64,000 nt of DNA from an uncultured Pseudomonadales bacterium (GCA_947487765.1 CANKXO010000001.1:62001-126000); one strand, 5' to 3'; shown: positions 8,880 to 18,022, numbered from the stretch's first letter. A program made the numbers and translations. The notes: generated from the letters alone by a model not told the origin.

Positions 8880-10040
8880 TTAGTGAATGAGTGAAGCAAC
8901 AATTTCAATTACTTGATCGGCTTGAGCTTCGGTCATGATTAACGGTGGGAGTAGTCGGATAACACTGCCAGCGGTGACATTAATTAGCAAGCCTTTTTCA
9001 GCGGCTTGTTGTACCAGTTCGGGGCAGGGTTGGTCTAGTTCAATACCTATCATTAAACCTTTGTGGCGGAACGCTTTCACTTGGCTTTTATTTGCTAAAG
9101 CGGTTTCAAAACCTTTCGCGAAGTAATTGCCTAGAGCATTCACCTTCTCGCAAATATTTTCTTGTTCCATGGTTTCTATCACTGCACTGATAGCAGCGCA
9201 GGCCATAGGGTTACCGCCGTAGGTCGAGCCATGGTTGCCGGGTTGAATAATGGTATTAGCTTTGCCGCGTGTCAAACAGGCACCAACAGGTAGACCGTTA
9301 CCTAAGCCTTTTGCTGTTGTCATGATGTCAGGGTAAAAGTCATAAGCTTGATAAGCGAAATGGTGGCCGGTACGACCATTGCCCGTTTGTATCTCATCCA
9401 ATATTAATAACCAGCCGTTTTTATCGCAGATATTACGCAATGTTGGTAAGTAGTCATCTGCTGGGATTTGGATGCCGCCTTCGCCTTGTACGGGCTCAAC
9501 CATAATTGCAACGATGTCAGGATCACCTTCCAATGCATTGATAGCGTTAATATCGTCGAAGGGTAAATGTATAAAGCCTTCTAAAAGTGGCGAAAAGCCA
9601 TGCTTTACTTTTGGGTTGGCTGTGGCGGTGAGTGTCGCCATGGTGCGCCCATGAAAGCCATGATCTAAGGTGATGATGGTGGGTGTCGCGATGCCTTTTT
9701 CACAACCATATTTACGCGCAATTTTGATGGCTGCCTCGTTGGCTTCTGCACCAGAGTTAGAAAAGAATACTTTTTCCATTCCACTGACTCTACACAGGTC
9801 TTCAGCTGCTTTCTGCTGAACAGACAAATTATAGAGGTTTGAGGTATGCATTAGAGTATCGGCTTGGTTTTTAATTGCAGTAGTGACATGGGGGTGGCAA
9901 TGTCCCAAACCGCAGACAGCGATGCCTGCTAATGCATCTAGATATTTTTTATCTTCTGTATCCCAAACATAACAACCAGCACCTTTTACCAGGGTTAATG
10001 CTCGTTCTCCATAGGCGTTAATTAATGCTTGTGTTGTCAT
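8880..10040 (-). CDS. argD: Acetylornithine aminotransferase
   Basis: This is a class III PLP aminotransferase making N-acetylornithine in arginine synthesis; relatives also act on succinyldiaminopimelate in lysine synthesis. SGAEAN is at residues 96-101, the PLP-ring Asp is Asp215 (LDEIQTG) and the Schiff-base lysine is Lys244 (TTAKGLGNG). Length is 386 aa. It is the first gene of the argD-argF operon. A terminator for the upstream REC-GGDEF-EAL gene lies just before it, so argD has its own promoter. Confidence 0.95.
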   Translation of the reverse strand: MTTQALINAYGERALTLVKGAGCYVWDTEDKKYLDALAGIAVCGLGHCHPHVTTAIKNQADTLMHTSNLYNLSVQQKAAEDLCRVSGMEKVFFSNSGAEANEAAIKIARKYGCEKGIATPTIITLDHGFHGRTMATLTATANPKVKHGFSPLLEGFIHLPFDDINAINALEGDPDIVAIMVEPVQGEGGIQIPADDYLPTLRNICDKNGWLLILDEIQTGNGRTGHHFAYQAYDFYPDIMTTAKGLGNGLPVGACLTRGKANTIIQPGNHGSTYGGNPMACAAISAVIETMEQENICEKVNALGNYFAKGFETALANKSQVKAFRHKGLMIGIELDQPCPELVQQAAEKGLLINVTAGSVIRLLPPLIMTEAQADQVIEIVASLIH

Positions 10041-10093
10041 GTTATATATATCGCTAATAATGAGTGAATCAAAAGTTGCTACCGCCTAAAATT

Positions 10094-10116
10094 GAAAAAG
10101 GCAGCGGTAGCTGCCT
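10094..10116 (-). terminator. Intrinsic terminator of the REC-GGDEF-EAL gene
   Basis: Read on the minus strand, GGCAGC-TACC-GCTGCC forms a 6-bp G+C-rich stem with an extra closing A-T pair, followed by TTTTTC. It lies about 90 bp past the stop codon of the 10204-11937 gene. Confidence 0.75.
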
Positions 10117-10203
10117 AATTAAGGAGCTATTATCGGCTATGTTGCGTACTTTGGCAATTGTGTAGTAATCGCTTGAATTTGCCTGAGAATTGAGGAGGGA
10201 GTG

Positions 10204-11937
10204 TTATTGGGTTTGCTGGTAGTCCTTGATAAGCTTGTAGCATTGCTCTGCTACCAAAGGGGGACTATAGAAATAACCCTGGATGATATGGCAGCCATTT
10301 TCTGTTGCTATGGCAAGCTCTTCGGGTGTTTCAACGCCTTCCACGACTGTTTCAAAGCCGAGGTCGTGAGACATGCTAACCACCTTATCAAATAGGCGGC
10401 GATGCTTTTCGCCGGATGTAGCAGCGAGAATTAATGAGCGATCTATTTTTACTTTGGATATTGGCAGTTGAGTCAAGTTGGTAAAGTTAGCATAACCTGT
10501 TCCAAAGTCATCAATGGCTAATGCAACTCCAAGTGTATGCAATTCAATTAATGTTTGGCTTATTTGGGTATTGGATAGATCTGTTGATTCAGTAATTTCG
10601 ATAACTAACTTATCTTTTGGCCATTGATGTTTTTCCATAATACGTGCGATCTGATCCGCTAGCCCTGGCTGTTGCATTTGCACTGGTGAAACATTCACTG
10701 ATAATGCTTTGGGGGACAGGCCTTCTGTTTCCCATTCCTTAAATTGTTGGATTGAGTGGTCGAGTACCCATAAGCCTATATCAATGATCAAACGATTCTC
10801 TTCTGAAATGGGAATAAATTCGACAGGGCTGATTGAACCAAGTTCTGGATGTTTCCAACGTAGTAATGATTCAAATCCGGATATTCCGCCATCAGCGACG
10901 GAGATTTGTGGTTGATAAACAAGCTGCAGTTGGTCACATTCGATTGCACGTTTCAAATCATTTTCGATGGTGAGCCGTCTTTTCCCACTAGTGCTAATTT
11001 GACGATCATATACTCTGATGCCGCTATGGCCAAATGTCATGGAATCGTGCAGAGCAATACGTGCATTTTCGAATCGCGTTTTAAAAGTATGTTCTATTGA
11101 TGTACTGTCTTCAGCACCAATGCTAAAGGTAATCAGCATTTCGTGGTTGTCGTGTTCAACTACAGTAGCGAATGTATGTTTTATAATTTGGGTGATACGT
11201 TCCAAGCATGTATCGATGTCGATATCGATGACCAGCGCACAAAATGTGCCTTCCCCTGTATAGCCCAACTCAACTTCTTGCCCAAAGCTATTCGAAAGTG
11301 CATTAGCAATTTGTTCCAGCAACATATTAATAGATGCTTCACCGAGGTGAAGCAATATAGGTTCATATTGATCGAGATGTAAAAGTAAAACGAATAAATT
11401 GTTTTTCTGGCTTGATGCTGTTTTTAGCATCGGGGTATACATCTTTGCCAGGTGTTGGCGGTTACCCAACCCTGTAACTGAATCAGTAACATTGAGGTCT
11501 GAATGGATATTTTTTAGTTTTGCTAATTCATTGGCTCGATGAAAAGCTTCCCGCACATTGGCTCGTAACAATGAATCGTCCCATGGCTTTGTCAGGAATT
11601 TGTAGATAGCTCCGGTATCCATTGCTCTTGTTATATCATTGATATCGGAATAGCCACTTAAAATCATTCGAATGGTCTCAGGATGCTTTCCCTGTACCCG
11701 ATTCAAAAAGTCAGTTCCCAGCTCTTTTGGCATCCTCTGATCAGAAATAACGACATTGATAGAATGATCATCAAGAATATAATCTGCCTCATCTGATGAT
11801 GTGGCTGTATGAATAACGTATCCGTCTTGGTGGAATAAGCGTTTTAAAGCCGAACAGATATGCTTTTCATCATCAACGATCAAGAGTGCCGGTGGTGGGG
11901 TTACAGTTGAATGATCCGTATGTGAGGAGGAAAACAT
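10204..11937 (-). CDS. Response regulator with degenerate GGDEF and intact EAL domain (c-di-GMP phosphodiesterase)
   Basis: Domain order is receiver (17-130), GGDEF-like (150-310) and EAL (325-570). The receiver has the acidic pair Asp22/Asp23 and phospho-acceptor Asp66 (ISDQRMP), as in RpfG-type receivers. The GGDEF signature reads GEGTF at 228-232, so cyclase activity is unlikely. The EAL site looks complete: Glu356 (ESLLR), Asn415, Glu447, Asp476/Asp477 (DDFGTG), Lys497, Glu533 and Gln553. I infer a phosphodiesterase controlled by phosphorylation. No histidine kinase gene is adjacent. Confidence 0.92.
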   Translation of the reverse strand: MFSSSHTDHSTVTPPPALLIVDDEKHICSALKRLFHQDGYVIHTATSSDEADYILDDHSINVVISDQRMPKELGTDFLNRVQGKHPETIRMILSGYSDINDITRAMDTGAIYKFLTKPWDDSLLRANVREAFHRANELAKLKNIHSDLNVTDSVTGLGNRQHLAKMYTPMLKTASSQKNNLFVLLLHLDQYEPILLHLGEASINMLLEQIANALSNSFGQEVELGYTGEGTFCALVIDIDIDTCLERITQIIKHTFATVVEHDNHEMLITFSIGAEDSTSIEHTFKTRFENARIALHDSMTFGHSGIRVYDRQISTSGKRRLTIENDLKRAIECDQLQLVYQPQISVADGGISGFESLLRWKHPELGSISPVEFIPISEENRLIIDIGLWVLDHSIQQFKEWETEGLSPKALSVNVSPVQMQQPGLADQIARIMEKHQWPKDKLVIEITESTDLSNTQISQTLIELHTLGVALAIDDFGTGYANFTNLTQLPISKVKIDRSLILAATSGEKHRRLFDKVVSMSHDLGFETVVEGVETPEELAIATENGCHIIQGYFYSPPLVAEQCYKLIKDYQQTQ

Positions 11938-12128
11938 TAAACTTATAGCCTATCGATATTACTTTATAAGGCTAACGGCAGTGACAAGTCCCGCTTGAGG
12001 TAAAATTGCGGCTTATGAGAATAAGTTTTTAGTAAGCTACAGGCTATTACTATTTTGAGAAGAAATCGACGACATATGATTGATATAAGGTCAAAAGAGG
12101 ATAACTGAACTGAGAGGGGAGTTTAAGA
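11938..12128. other. Intergenic region before grxD
   Basis: This forms part of the 324-bp gap between the REC-GGDEF-EAL gene and grxD. It contains the divergent promoters by position, but I see no strong -35/-10 pair. A 22-codon ORF with a strong Shine-Dalgarno sequence occupies the following bases and is listed separately. Confidence 0.4.
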
Positions 12129-12197
12129 ATGTTGAGTTTAATGGGGATGTTGAAGTCTAAATTAATGCCAAAATCGAATAATGCAGTTATAGGTTGA
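12129..12197 (+). CDS. Possible 22-aa leader peptide or small protein
   Basis: ATG at 12129 is preceded by AGGGGAG at an ideal 7-base spacing and opens a 22-codon frame ending TGA at 12197. The peptide is Met-, Leu- and Lys-rich with an amphipathic first 15 residues. It lies 64 bp before grxD. The ribosome binding site is better than that of grxD itself, which makes translation plausible, but I recognise no family and the length gives no statistical support. Confidence 0.35.
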   Translation: MLSLMGMLKSKLMPKSNNAVIG

Positions 12198-12261
12198 ATC
12201 AGTTAGAATGGCGGCTGATTTTTACTAGCATTTTAATTTGAGTAAGAGGTATTAAAACCCC

Positions 12262-12597
12262 ATGGATATCATGGATACTATTAAGCAACAAATTTCTGAC
12301 AACTCCGTTATTCTTTATATGAAAGGCTCGCCAAATGCCCCTCAATGTGGCTTTTCTATGCGCGCTTCCCAAGCCATTATGGCTTGCGGCAAAAAGTTTG
12401 CGTACGTTGATATCCTGACTAACCCTGAAATTCGTACAAATCTTCCTAAATATGCTGAATGGCCAACATTCCCTCAGTTATGGGTCGATGGTGAACTCAT
12501 AGGTGGTTGCGATATCATTAGTGAAATGCATGAAGCTGGTGAATTACAGACCTTGATTGATAAAGCGGTACCTGCTGAAAATGTTAATGAGGGTTAA
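12262..12597 (+). CDS. grxD: Monothiol glutaredoxin
   Basis: Grx4-type protein of 111 aa with the CGFS active site at residues 29-32. It carries and transfers [2Fe-2S] clusters with glutathione, usually with BolA partners. The Trp-Pro-Thr-Phe-Pro-Gln segment and the GGCD glutathione-binding motif are present. The ATG at 12262 is used; an in-frame ATG three codons later is also possible. Its stop codon overlaps the start of the next gene by one base (TAATG), so the two are translationally coupled. Confidence 0.95.
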   Translation: MDIMDTIKQQISDNSVILYMKGSPNAPQCGFSMRASQAIMACGKKFAYVDILTNPEIRTNLPKYAEWPTFPQLWVDGELIGGCDIISEMHEAGELQTLIDKAVPAENVNEG

Positions 12598-13439
12598 TGG
12601 TAAATAACCTACGAGTCACATTAGTTCAGACCTCTCTTCATTGGCACGACCCTGATGCTAACCGACAGCAGTTAGCTGAAAAGCTAGCGTCAGTTAAAGG
12701 TAAGACGGATCTTATTGTGCTGCCAGAGATGTTTACATCTGGTTTTACTAATCACCCTGAAAACCTGACATCCAGTGGGAACGCCAGTGAGTGGCTATTA
12801 GATCAAGCGCGGCGAGTGGGTTCGGCAATTACGGGAAGCGTGGCTTGCGCAATTGATACTGATGACGAAGAGGTTTACTTAGGGAGCGGTGAGCGAGAAG
12901 AAACAGAAGAGGCGTTGCCTCCTTTTGTTAATCGTCTTTTATTCGCTACTCCCGATGGCCAGTTATTTCATTACGATAAAGTACATTTGTTTAGAATGTA
13001 TAATGAGCACAAACGTTATCAATACGGTGATGAACGTTGTGTGATCGACTATAACGGTTGGCGTTTATTATTAACGGTTTGTTACGATTTACGTTTTCCA
13101 GTTTTTTGTCGTAATCGTAATGATTATGACTTGATGCTTTGTGTGGCCAACTGGCCGGAGGCTCGTCGCCATCATTGGCGTACTTTATTGCAAGCTCGCG
13201 CTATAGAGAATCAAGCTTATGTCGTTGGCGTTAATCGCGTGGGTGTTGATGGTAAAGGCTATCGTTATTCTGGTGATTCTCTAGCAGTTGATTACTTAGG
13301 TGAGTTGTTAATAGATCAGCCAGATGAATGGGTTGAAACAGTTACGTTTGATATGGAATTATTAAATACCTATCGGCATAAATTTCCTGCCTGGCAGGAT
13401 GCCGATGAATTTTCATTAAAACTTAACAAAAATAAATAA
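12597..13439 (+). CDS. Nitrilase-family amidohydrolase, omega-amidase-like
   Basis: This cytosolic carbon-nitrogen hydrolase has the Glu-Lys-Cys triad visible as Glu44 (LPEMF), Lys128 (YDKVHLF) and Cys162 (VCYDLRFP). The sequence around the triad resembles YafV/Nit2 omega-amidases, which hydrolyse 2-oxoglutaramate or 2-oxosuccinamate. Residues about 88-110 form an acidic insertion not usual in the family, in the loop before VNRLLF. It overlaps grxD by one base. Family assignment is firm; the substrate is inferred. Confidence 0.88.
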   Translation: MVNNLRVTLVQTSLHWHDPDANRQQLAEKLASVKGKTDLIVLPEMFTSGFTNHPENLTSSGNASEWLLDQARRVGSAITGSVACAIDTDDEEVYLGSGEREETEEALPPFVNRLLFATPDGQLFHYDKVHLFRMYNEHKRYQYGDERCVIDYNGWRLLLTVCYDLRFPVFCRNRNDYDLMLCVANWPEARRHHWRTLLQARAIENQAYVVGVNRVGVDGKGYRYSGDSLAVDYLGELLIDQPDEWVETVTFDMELLNTYRHKFPAWQDADEFSLKLNKNK

Positions 13440-13464
13440 TAATCGTGAGTTAAAGGTACTACTT

Positions 13465-14025
13465 ATGAATAAGTGTTTGTCTTTTTTTGCAATTTTCCTA
13501 GCTTGCACTCTGTTTTCATTGGCGTATGCAGAAGAAGAAATTAAACCTCAGATATTAATGGTTGATTCCGATGAAGATGGCGTCATTGATAAATACGATG
13601 AGTGCTACAAAACCCCATTAGGGACAACAGTTGATGAACGTGGTTGTTATGTCGTCGTTAAAGAATCGAATAAAATCACTTTAAATATTAATTTTGAATT
13701 TGATTCATCTGTCGTCAGACCAGAGTATTTTTCAGAAGTAGAAAAAATTGCAGTCTTTATGCGAGAGAACTCTTTAACTCGTGTGACTATTGAAGGCCAT
13801 AGTGATAGTGATGGTCCCAGCGAATATAATCGAAACTTGTCACAGAGAAGAGCACAAGCAGTTGCCAGAGTGCTGGTTGTACAGTTTAATATGCCTGCAC
13901 TGCGAGTAACGGCTGTTGGTTTTGGGGAAGATAGACCGTTGGTGGAAAATGACTCTAAAAGCAATAAGCTTAAAAATCGACGAGTTGTTGCGGTCATTAA
14001 AACTCTTAGAGAAAAGCGTGGCTAA
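13465..14025 (+). CDS. OmpA-family lipid-free outer-membrane/periplasmic protein
   Basis: The 186-aa precursor has a signal peptide cleaved after AYA (about residue 22), then a thrombospondin type 3-like calcium-binding segment (DSDEDGVIDKYDEC, residues 32-45), then a C-terminal OmpA peptidoglycan-binding domain (about 70-180, with NFEFDSS and the HSDSDGPSEYN loop). It lacks an N-terminal beta-barrel, so it probably sits in the periplasm bound to peptidoglycan. There is no lipobox Cys at the cleavage site. Confidence 0.88.
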   Translation: MNKCLSFFAIFLACTLFSLAYAEEEIKPQILMVDSDEDGVIDKYDECYKTPLGTTVDERGCYVVVKESNKITLNINFEFDSSVVRPEYFSEVEKIAVFMRENSLTRVTIEGHSDSDGPSEYNRNLSQRRAQAVARVLVVQFNMPALRVTAVGFGEDRPLVENDSKSNKLKNRRVVAVIKTLREKRG

Positions 14026-14099
14026 GCTAATAACTCATATACTATAAATCACCTATAATAATTTTTTGAAAATTTAACCAGATCGGAGAGAAAAAAATA

Positions 14100-14930
14100 A
14101 TGAATTTGGAATCGTTGTTTGATGAGAAAATGATTGAGCAGATAGGCACTCTTGTGTTGACCTATGGCACAAAAATTGTTTTGGCCTTGGCTGTCTTTAT
14201 TGTTGGTAAATGGGTTGCTAAACGCGTAACCGGGTTTATTGAAAGACGAATGATGGCAAGTAACGTTGATGTAACCATCAGCAAATTTGTCAAAAACATT
14301 CTTTATTATATTTTCCTGACAGTCATTATTATTGCAGCATTAGGTCAGGTTGGTATACAAACTGCTTCATTCGTTGCGATTGTCGGTGCCGCTGGTTTAG
14401 CCGTTGGTTTAGCATTGCAAGGTTCATTAGCAAACTTTGCTGCAGGTGTTTTACTTATTCTTTTCCGCCCTATCAAAGTGGGTGATTTTGTTGAAGTTGC
14501 TGGTGTTGCCGGTGTTGTTAATGAAATTTCTATTTTCTCAACCACACTAACAACGGGTGACAACAAAACTATTATTGTTGCAAACTCCTCAGTAATGGGT
14601 TCTAACATTACTAACTATTCAACACAGCCAACACGTCGTGTTGATTTAGTTGTTGGTGTAAGTTATGACGCCAATATTCAACAAGTGAAAGACGAGCTTC
14701 AAGCTATAGCCGATGCTGATGATCGTATACTTAAAGATCCTGCGGTGACTATTGGTGTTGTTGAGCTAGCCGATTCGTCTGTTAATCTTGTCTTTCGCCC
14801 CTGGGTGAATAGTGCGGATTACTGGGGCGTCCATTTTGATTTACATGAAAAGATTAAAAACCGCTTTGATGAAGTAGGCATTGGTATTCCTTATCCTACT
14901 ATGGATCTTAATGTCGCTAAAACAAACTAA
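14100..14930 (+). CDS. mscS: Small-conductance mechanosensitive channel
   Basis: The 276-aa inner-membrane channel is the size of E. coli MscS and opens on osmotic downshock. Three membrane segments lie at about residues 17-37, 62-82 and 90-112. The pore-lining TM3 is Gly/Ala-rich (GAAGLAVGLALQGSLANFAAG), followed by the beta-domain motif FRPIKVGDFVEV and the cytoplasmic cage domain. It has a GGAGAG ribosome binding site. No extra sensory domain is present. Confidence 0.94.
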   Translation: MNLESLFDEKMIEQIGTLVLTYGTKIVLALAVFIVGKWVAKRVTGFIERRMMASNVDVTISKFVKNILYYIFLTVIIIAALGQVGIQTASFVAIVGAAGLAVGLALQGSLANFAAGVLLILFRPIKVGDFVEVAGVAGVVNEISIFSTTLTTGDNKTIIVANSSVMGSNITNYSTQPTRRVDLVVGVSYDANIQQVKDELQAIADADDRILKDPAVTIGVVELADSSVNLVFRPWVNSADYWGVHFDLHEKIKNRFDEVGIGIPYPTMDLNVAKTN

Positions 14931-15062
14931 TTAGCTTCAGTTTTTTCTATTACTCTTATTAATTAATTTAATCGCTATTTGCTTCTTGGGGCCGCTATAA
15001 TGCGCGCCCCACAGGAAGCTTTGTACTCAATTTTTTTAAATCACTTACTAAAGGAAAACTTT

Positions 15063-15665
15063 ATGGCAGTACTTGTTGGTAAACAAGCTCCGGATTTTAC
15101 AGCGCCAGCTGTACTTGGTTCTGGTGAAATTAGCGAAAACTTTAACTTTTCTCAAGCAACTGAAGGTAAAAAAGCGGTTGTCTTCTTTTACCCATTGGAT
15201 TTTACTTTTGTATGTCCATCAGAGCTGCTTGCTTTTGATAATCGTATGGCAGAATTTGAAAAACGCGGTGTTGAAGTTATCGGTGTATCAATTGACAGCC
15301 ACTGGACACACAATGCATGGCGCAATACGCCGACTGATAAAGGCGGTATTGGCCAAGTAAAATACACGTTAGTCGCTGATATGAAGCATGAAATTTGTCA
15401 GGCATATGATGTTGAGTCAGCCGGTGGTGTTGCGTATCGTGGTTCTTTCTTGATTGATGAAGAAGGTGTTGTTCGTCATCAAGTGGTTAATGATCTACCA
15501 TTAGGACGTAATGTTGATGAAATGTTACGTATGGTTGATGCGTTAGAATTCCACCAAAAGCATGGCGAAGTATGTCCTGCGGGTTGGAAAGAAGGTGATT
15601 CAGGTATGCAAGCTAACCCAGAAGGTGTTGCTTCTTACTTAACGGATAATGCGACAAGTCTGTAG
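15063..15665 (+). CDS. Typical 2-Cys peroxiredoxin (AhpC/Prx1 type)
   Basis: The 200-aa thiol peroxidase reduces H2O2 and organic peroxides. Peroxidatic Cys51 lies in FVCPSE and resolving Cys171 in EVCPAGW, the typical 2-Cys arrangement. I chose ATG 15063 because it follows AAAGGAAAAC and gives the normal family N-terminus (MAVLVGKQAPDF); an in-frame start at 14979 would add 28 unrelated residues. A TATAAT at 14996-15001 lies upstream but has no good -35, so activator-dependent transcription is possible. A bidirectional terminator follows. Confidence 0.95.
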   Translation: MAVLVGKQAPDFTAPAVLGSGEISENFNFSQATEGKKAVVFFYPLDFTFVCPSELLAFDNRMAEFEKRGVEVIGVSIDSHWTHNAWRNTPTDKGGIGQVKYTLVADMKHEICQAYDVESAGGVAYRGSFLIDEEGVVRHQVVNDLPLGRNVDEMLRMVDALEFHQKHGEVCPAGWKEGDSGMQANPEGVASYLTDNATSL

Positions 15666-15684
15666 TTTTTACTGTTTGTTTATC

Positions 15685-15711
15685 AAAAAGCCCGCATTAG
15701 CGGGCTTTTTT
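15685..15711. terminator. Bidirectional intrinsic terminator between peroxiredoxin and rnt
   Basis: AAAAAGCCCGC (15685-15695) and GCGGGCTTTTT (15700-15710) form a perfect 11-bp stem with an ATTA loop, with T-runs on both strands. It ends the plus-strand peroxiredoxin transcript and can also serve the convergent minus-strand rnt. Confidence 0.93.
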
Positions 15712-15770
15712 GTTTTAGTTCATTGCTTCACGATAATTAGTCAATGTTTGTTCTTGCTTGTCCTTCCTTG

Positions 15771-16421
15771 TTAGTCATCCGACATTGTGTGCTCTAAAGG
15801 CCAACCACCGAGCTCTTGCCAGCGGTTTACAATTAAGCAGAATAGCTCGGCTGTTTTTTGTGCATCGTAAGCGGCCGAGTGTGCCTTGCGATTACTGAAT
15901 TCAATTCCAGCTAATTCACAAGCTTTTGCGAGTACAGTATGACCGTAAGCTAGGCCAGCAAGGGTGGCTGTATCCATACACGAGAAAGGATGGAAAGGAT
16001 TACGCTTAATCTTGCACCGAGCAGCAGCGGCATTGATGAAGCCTAAATCAAAATGTGCATTGTGGGCTACCATAACGGCTCTAGAGCAATCATTCGCTTT
16101 CACTGATTGACGGATTACTTTAAATAGGTCGGTTAAGGCACTTATTTCTGGCTCGGTTTCGCGATTGCCACTTTCGATATCGATGCCTGTAAATTCTATT
16201 GCGGACGCTTCAATGTTGGCATTAGGGAAGGGCTCGATTTGATAGCTATAGATATCGTCAACTTCCAATATGCCTAGGCCATTCATCGATAAAGTGGCTG
16301 CGGCTACTTCCAATAACGCATCAGTTTTAGCGTTAAAACCTCCTGTTTCTACATCTATTACGACTGGCAAAAAGCCGCGAAAGCGGTCTGCAAGAGCAGT
16401 CGGGGGTCCAAAATTCGTCAC
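15771..16421 (-). CDS. rnt: Ribonuclease T
   Basis: RNase T is a DEDDh 3'-5' exonuclease that trims tRNA and other stable RNA 3' ends. The four acidic ligands and catalytic His are visible: Asp23 and Glu25 (DVET), Asp124 (HNAHFD), His180 and Asp185 (HSAAYDA). Length is 216 aa. The opening GPPTALADRFRGFLPVVID is typical of gammaproteobacterial RNase T. It converges on the peroxiredoxin gene and is divergent from motY, a neighbourhood shared with pseudomonads as I recall. Confidence 0.95.
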   Translation of the reverse strand: MTNFGPPTALADRFRGFLPVVIDVETGGFNAKTDALLEVAAATLSMNGLGILEVDDIYSYQIEPFPNANIEASAIEFTGIDIESGNRETEPEISALTDLFKVIRQSVKANDCSRAVMVAHNAHFDLGFINAAAARCKIKRNPFHPFSCMDTATLAGLAYGHTVLAKACELAGIEFSNRKAHSAAYDAQKTAELFCLIVNRWQELGGWPLEHTMSDD

Positions 16422-16640
16422 ATTGGTTCCTTAGTCTATATTTCTATTAAATGAGGCCTGGTTAGATCTTTTCGGCTCATTTTTTAATCTTGTTATGCAA
16501 GTGTGGATTAAATATACAGGATAGCTGGTGTTTTAGAGCTACTCGGCTAAATTTAGCTAAATGCTTACTTGAAAAGATAAAGCTGCATCCTACAGAAAAA
16601 GTCGTTTAAAGCATATAAGGAAACAGCCGATATAAATACT

Positions 16641-17621
16641 ATGTCACTGATTAAACACAAGGCTTCGATTGCCAAAATAAGGCTGGCTCGTTCATTAGTA
16701 GGCGCTTGCGCGTTGTTCGTAGGGGCATGTGCACATGCGTCTATAGAATATGCCACTCGAACAGAGGCTGTAAAATGGCAAACTCAAGGTTCAAAATTCC
16801 TATGTCGTCTATCACATGAGGTGGAGGGATTTGGTGAAGCGGTATTCGAGAAAGAAGCGGGTGAGCAGACACGTTTTTACCTTAACTCTCAAATGCCACG
16901 GATGAAGACGGGGCAGGCAGCCTTAATTGTTCGCCCCCCTGCTTGGTCGTCACAATCCAGCCAAAATAAGCTCTCTATGGTATCGGTGAAAGAAAGTATG
17001 ATGCCAATTACCATTGGCCGTAAACTCTCAGAGAGAATGTTGGCTGAGTTGGAAAGTGGCATGTTGCTGGATTTTAAGCGGGCCCCACTTTATGGCGGTT
17101 CACAAACGATCCAAGTAACACTCTCTAGTATTGGTTTTCGCAATAGCCACCAGCGTTATTTGCAGTGCCAAGGTAATTTACTCACCGCTAATTACAAGCA
17201 AGTTAAAAAGTCGACGTTACTCTATGACAATGATGATGATGATCTGAAAGATAAGGCCAAGAAACGGCTGGATCAAATCATTGCCTATGTAAATGAAGAT
17301 CCTGAAGTTAAAACGTTCTATCTGGATGGTCATACTGACAGTGAAGGTATTCGTGGAGAAAATTTATTAAAATCTCAACGCCGTACAGAAAAAGTGATGG
17401 ATTATTTGATTGAGCAAGGCATTGATAAAGATAAAATTGTTGCTCGCTGGCACGGTGAGCGTTACCAAGTATCGTCTAATCGTACACCCAAGGGTCGATC
17501 TCAAAATCGCAGGGTGACTGTACGCTTAAGTAAAGAAGATCCCAATATCCTGGTTAAGTCAGGAGAGCCAAAAATGAAGTCGAGTGGTTTGTTAAAAGAT
17601 AAAATTAATGAGAAAAAATAA
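16641..17621 (+). CDS. motY: Flagellar motor protein MotY (T-ring, OmpA-like C-terminus)
   Basis: MotY builds the periplasmic T-ring that anchors stator units of the gammaproteobacterial polar flagellum. A signal peptide ends at about residue 34 (AHA). The N-terminal domain (about 35-190) has the MotY-like pattern starting IEYATRTEAVKWQ and containing CRLSHEVEGFGEAVF. The C-terminal OmpA peptidoglycan-binding domain (about 200-300) has DGHTDSEGIRGENL and the NRRVTVRL end. Length is 326 aa with a basic tail. It implies a flagellated cell although no other flagellar genes are in the window. No strong ribosome binding site is seen at the start. Confidence 0.87.
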   Translation: MSLIKHKASIAKIRLARSLVGACALFVGACAHASIEYATRTEAVKWQTQGSKFLCRLSHEVEGFGEAVFEKEAGEQTRFYLNSQMPRMKTGQAALIVRPPAWSSQSSQNKLSMVSVKESMMPITIGRKLSERMLAELESGMLLDFKRAPLYGGSQTIQVTLSSIGFRNSHQRYLQCQGNLLTANYKQVKKSTLLYDNDDDDLKDKAKKRLDQIIAYVNEDPEVKTFYLDGHTDSEGIRGENLLKSQRRTEKVMDYLIEQGIDKDKIVARWHGERYQVSSNRTPKGRSQNRRVTVRLSKEDPNILVKSGEPKMKSSGLLKDKINEKK

Positions 17622-17983
17622 TAATCTAATATCAATAACTCTAAGTCATAATGTTTAATAAAAGTATTGTCGTTTAATTCCTTATTCTAAAGTTTATTCC
17701 TCTCTAAAAATGGTCGACATATGGTCATCATGTCTTTGAATATTTTTGACTAATCGTTGATTTCAATCAAATTTATATAAAAATTATTTTTTAAAGTGCC
17801 ATTCTTTGTGTGTATTGGGCTTATGTAAAGAACTATTGCGGTCATTAATGATAATTAGCGTTATCAATGGGGTATTTTTTTGTTGCTTTTGTCGTGCGCC
17901 ATTGTGATGTGAGTCTTATTTATTAAATGTTTTTCACAAAATTTAAATCTGGGAGAAGTAATGGGGCTCTCTAATAAGAGGGG

Positions 17984-18000
17984 TGCACTGTTTGAATGCA
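17984..18000. promoter_or_regulatory. NtrC-like dyad 1
   Basis: TGCACTGTTTGAATGCA fits the 17-bp NtrC pattern TGCACY-N5-RGTGCA at 11 of 12 defined positions. A second copy starts 39 bp downstream. NtrC is the enhancer-binding activator of sigma-54 promoters under nitrogen limitation. The identification is by consensus only. Confidence 0.45.
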
Positions 18001-18022
18001 TTTTTTAAGATCGAAAAAATAA

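Noticed and set aside
10204-11937. Diguanylate cyclase activity of the REC-GGDEF-EAL protein
   Set aside because: The GGDEF signature is GEGTF, which should not support catalysis, whereas the EAL residues are complete.
14996-15001. TATAAT before the peroxiredoxin gene as a standard promoter
   Set aside because: No acceptable -35 lies 16-18 bp upstream and there is no extended -10 TG. It is kept only as a remark in the gene entry.
17961-18008. 15-codon ORF with GGGAG upstream in the polyester operon control region
   Set aside because: It is too short, overlaps the first NtrC-like dyad, and has no link to the first gene. The dyad explanation is better supported by its repetition.
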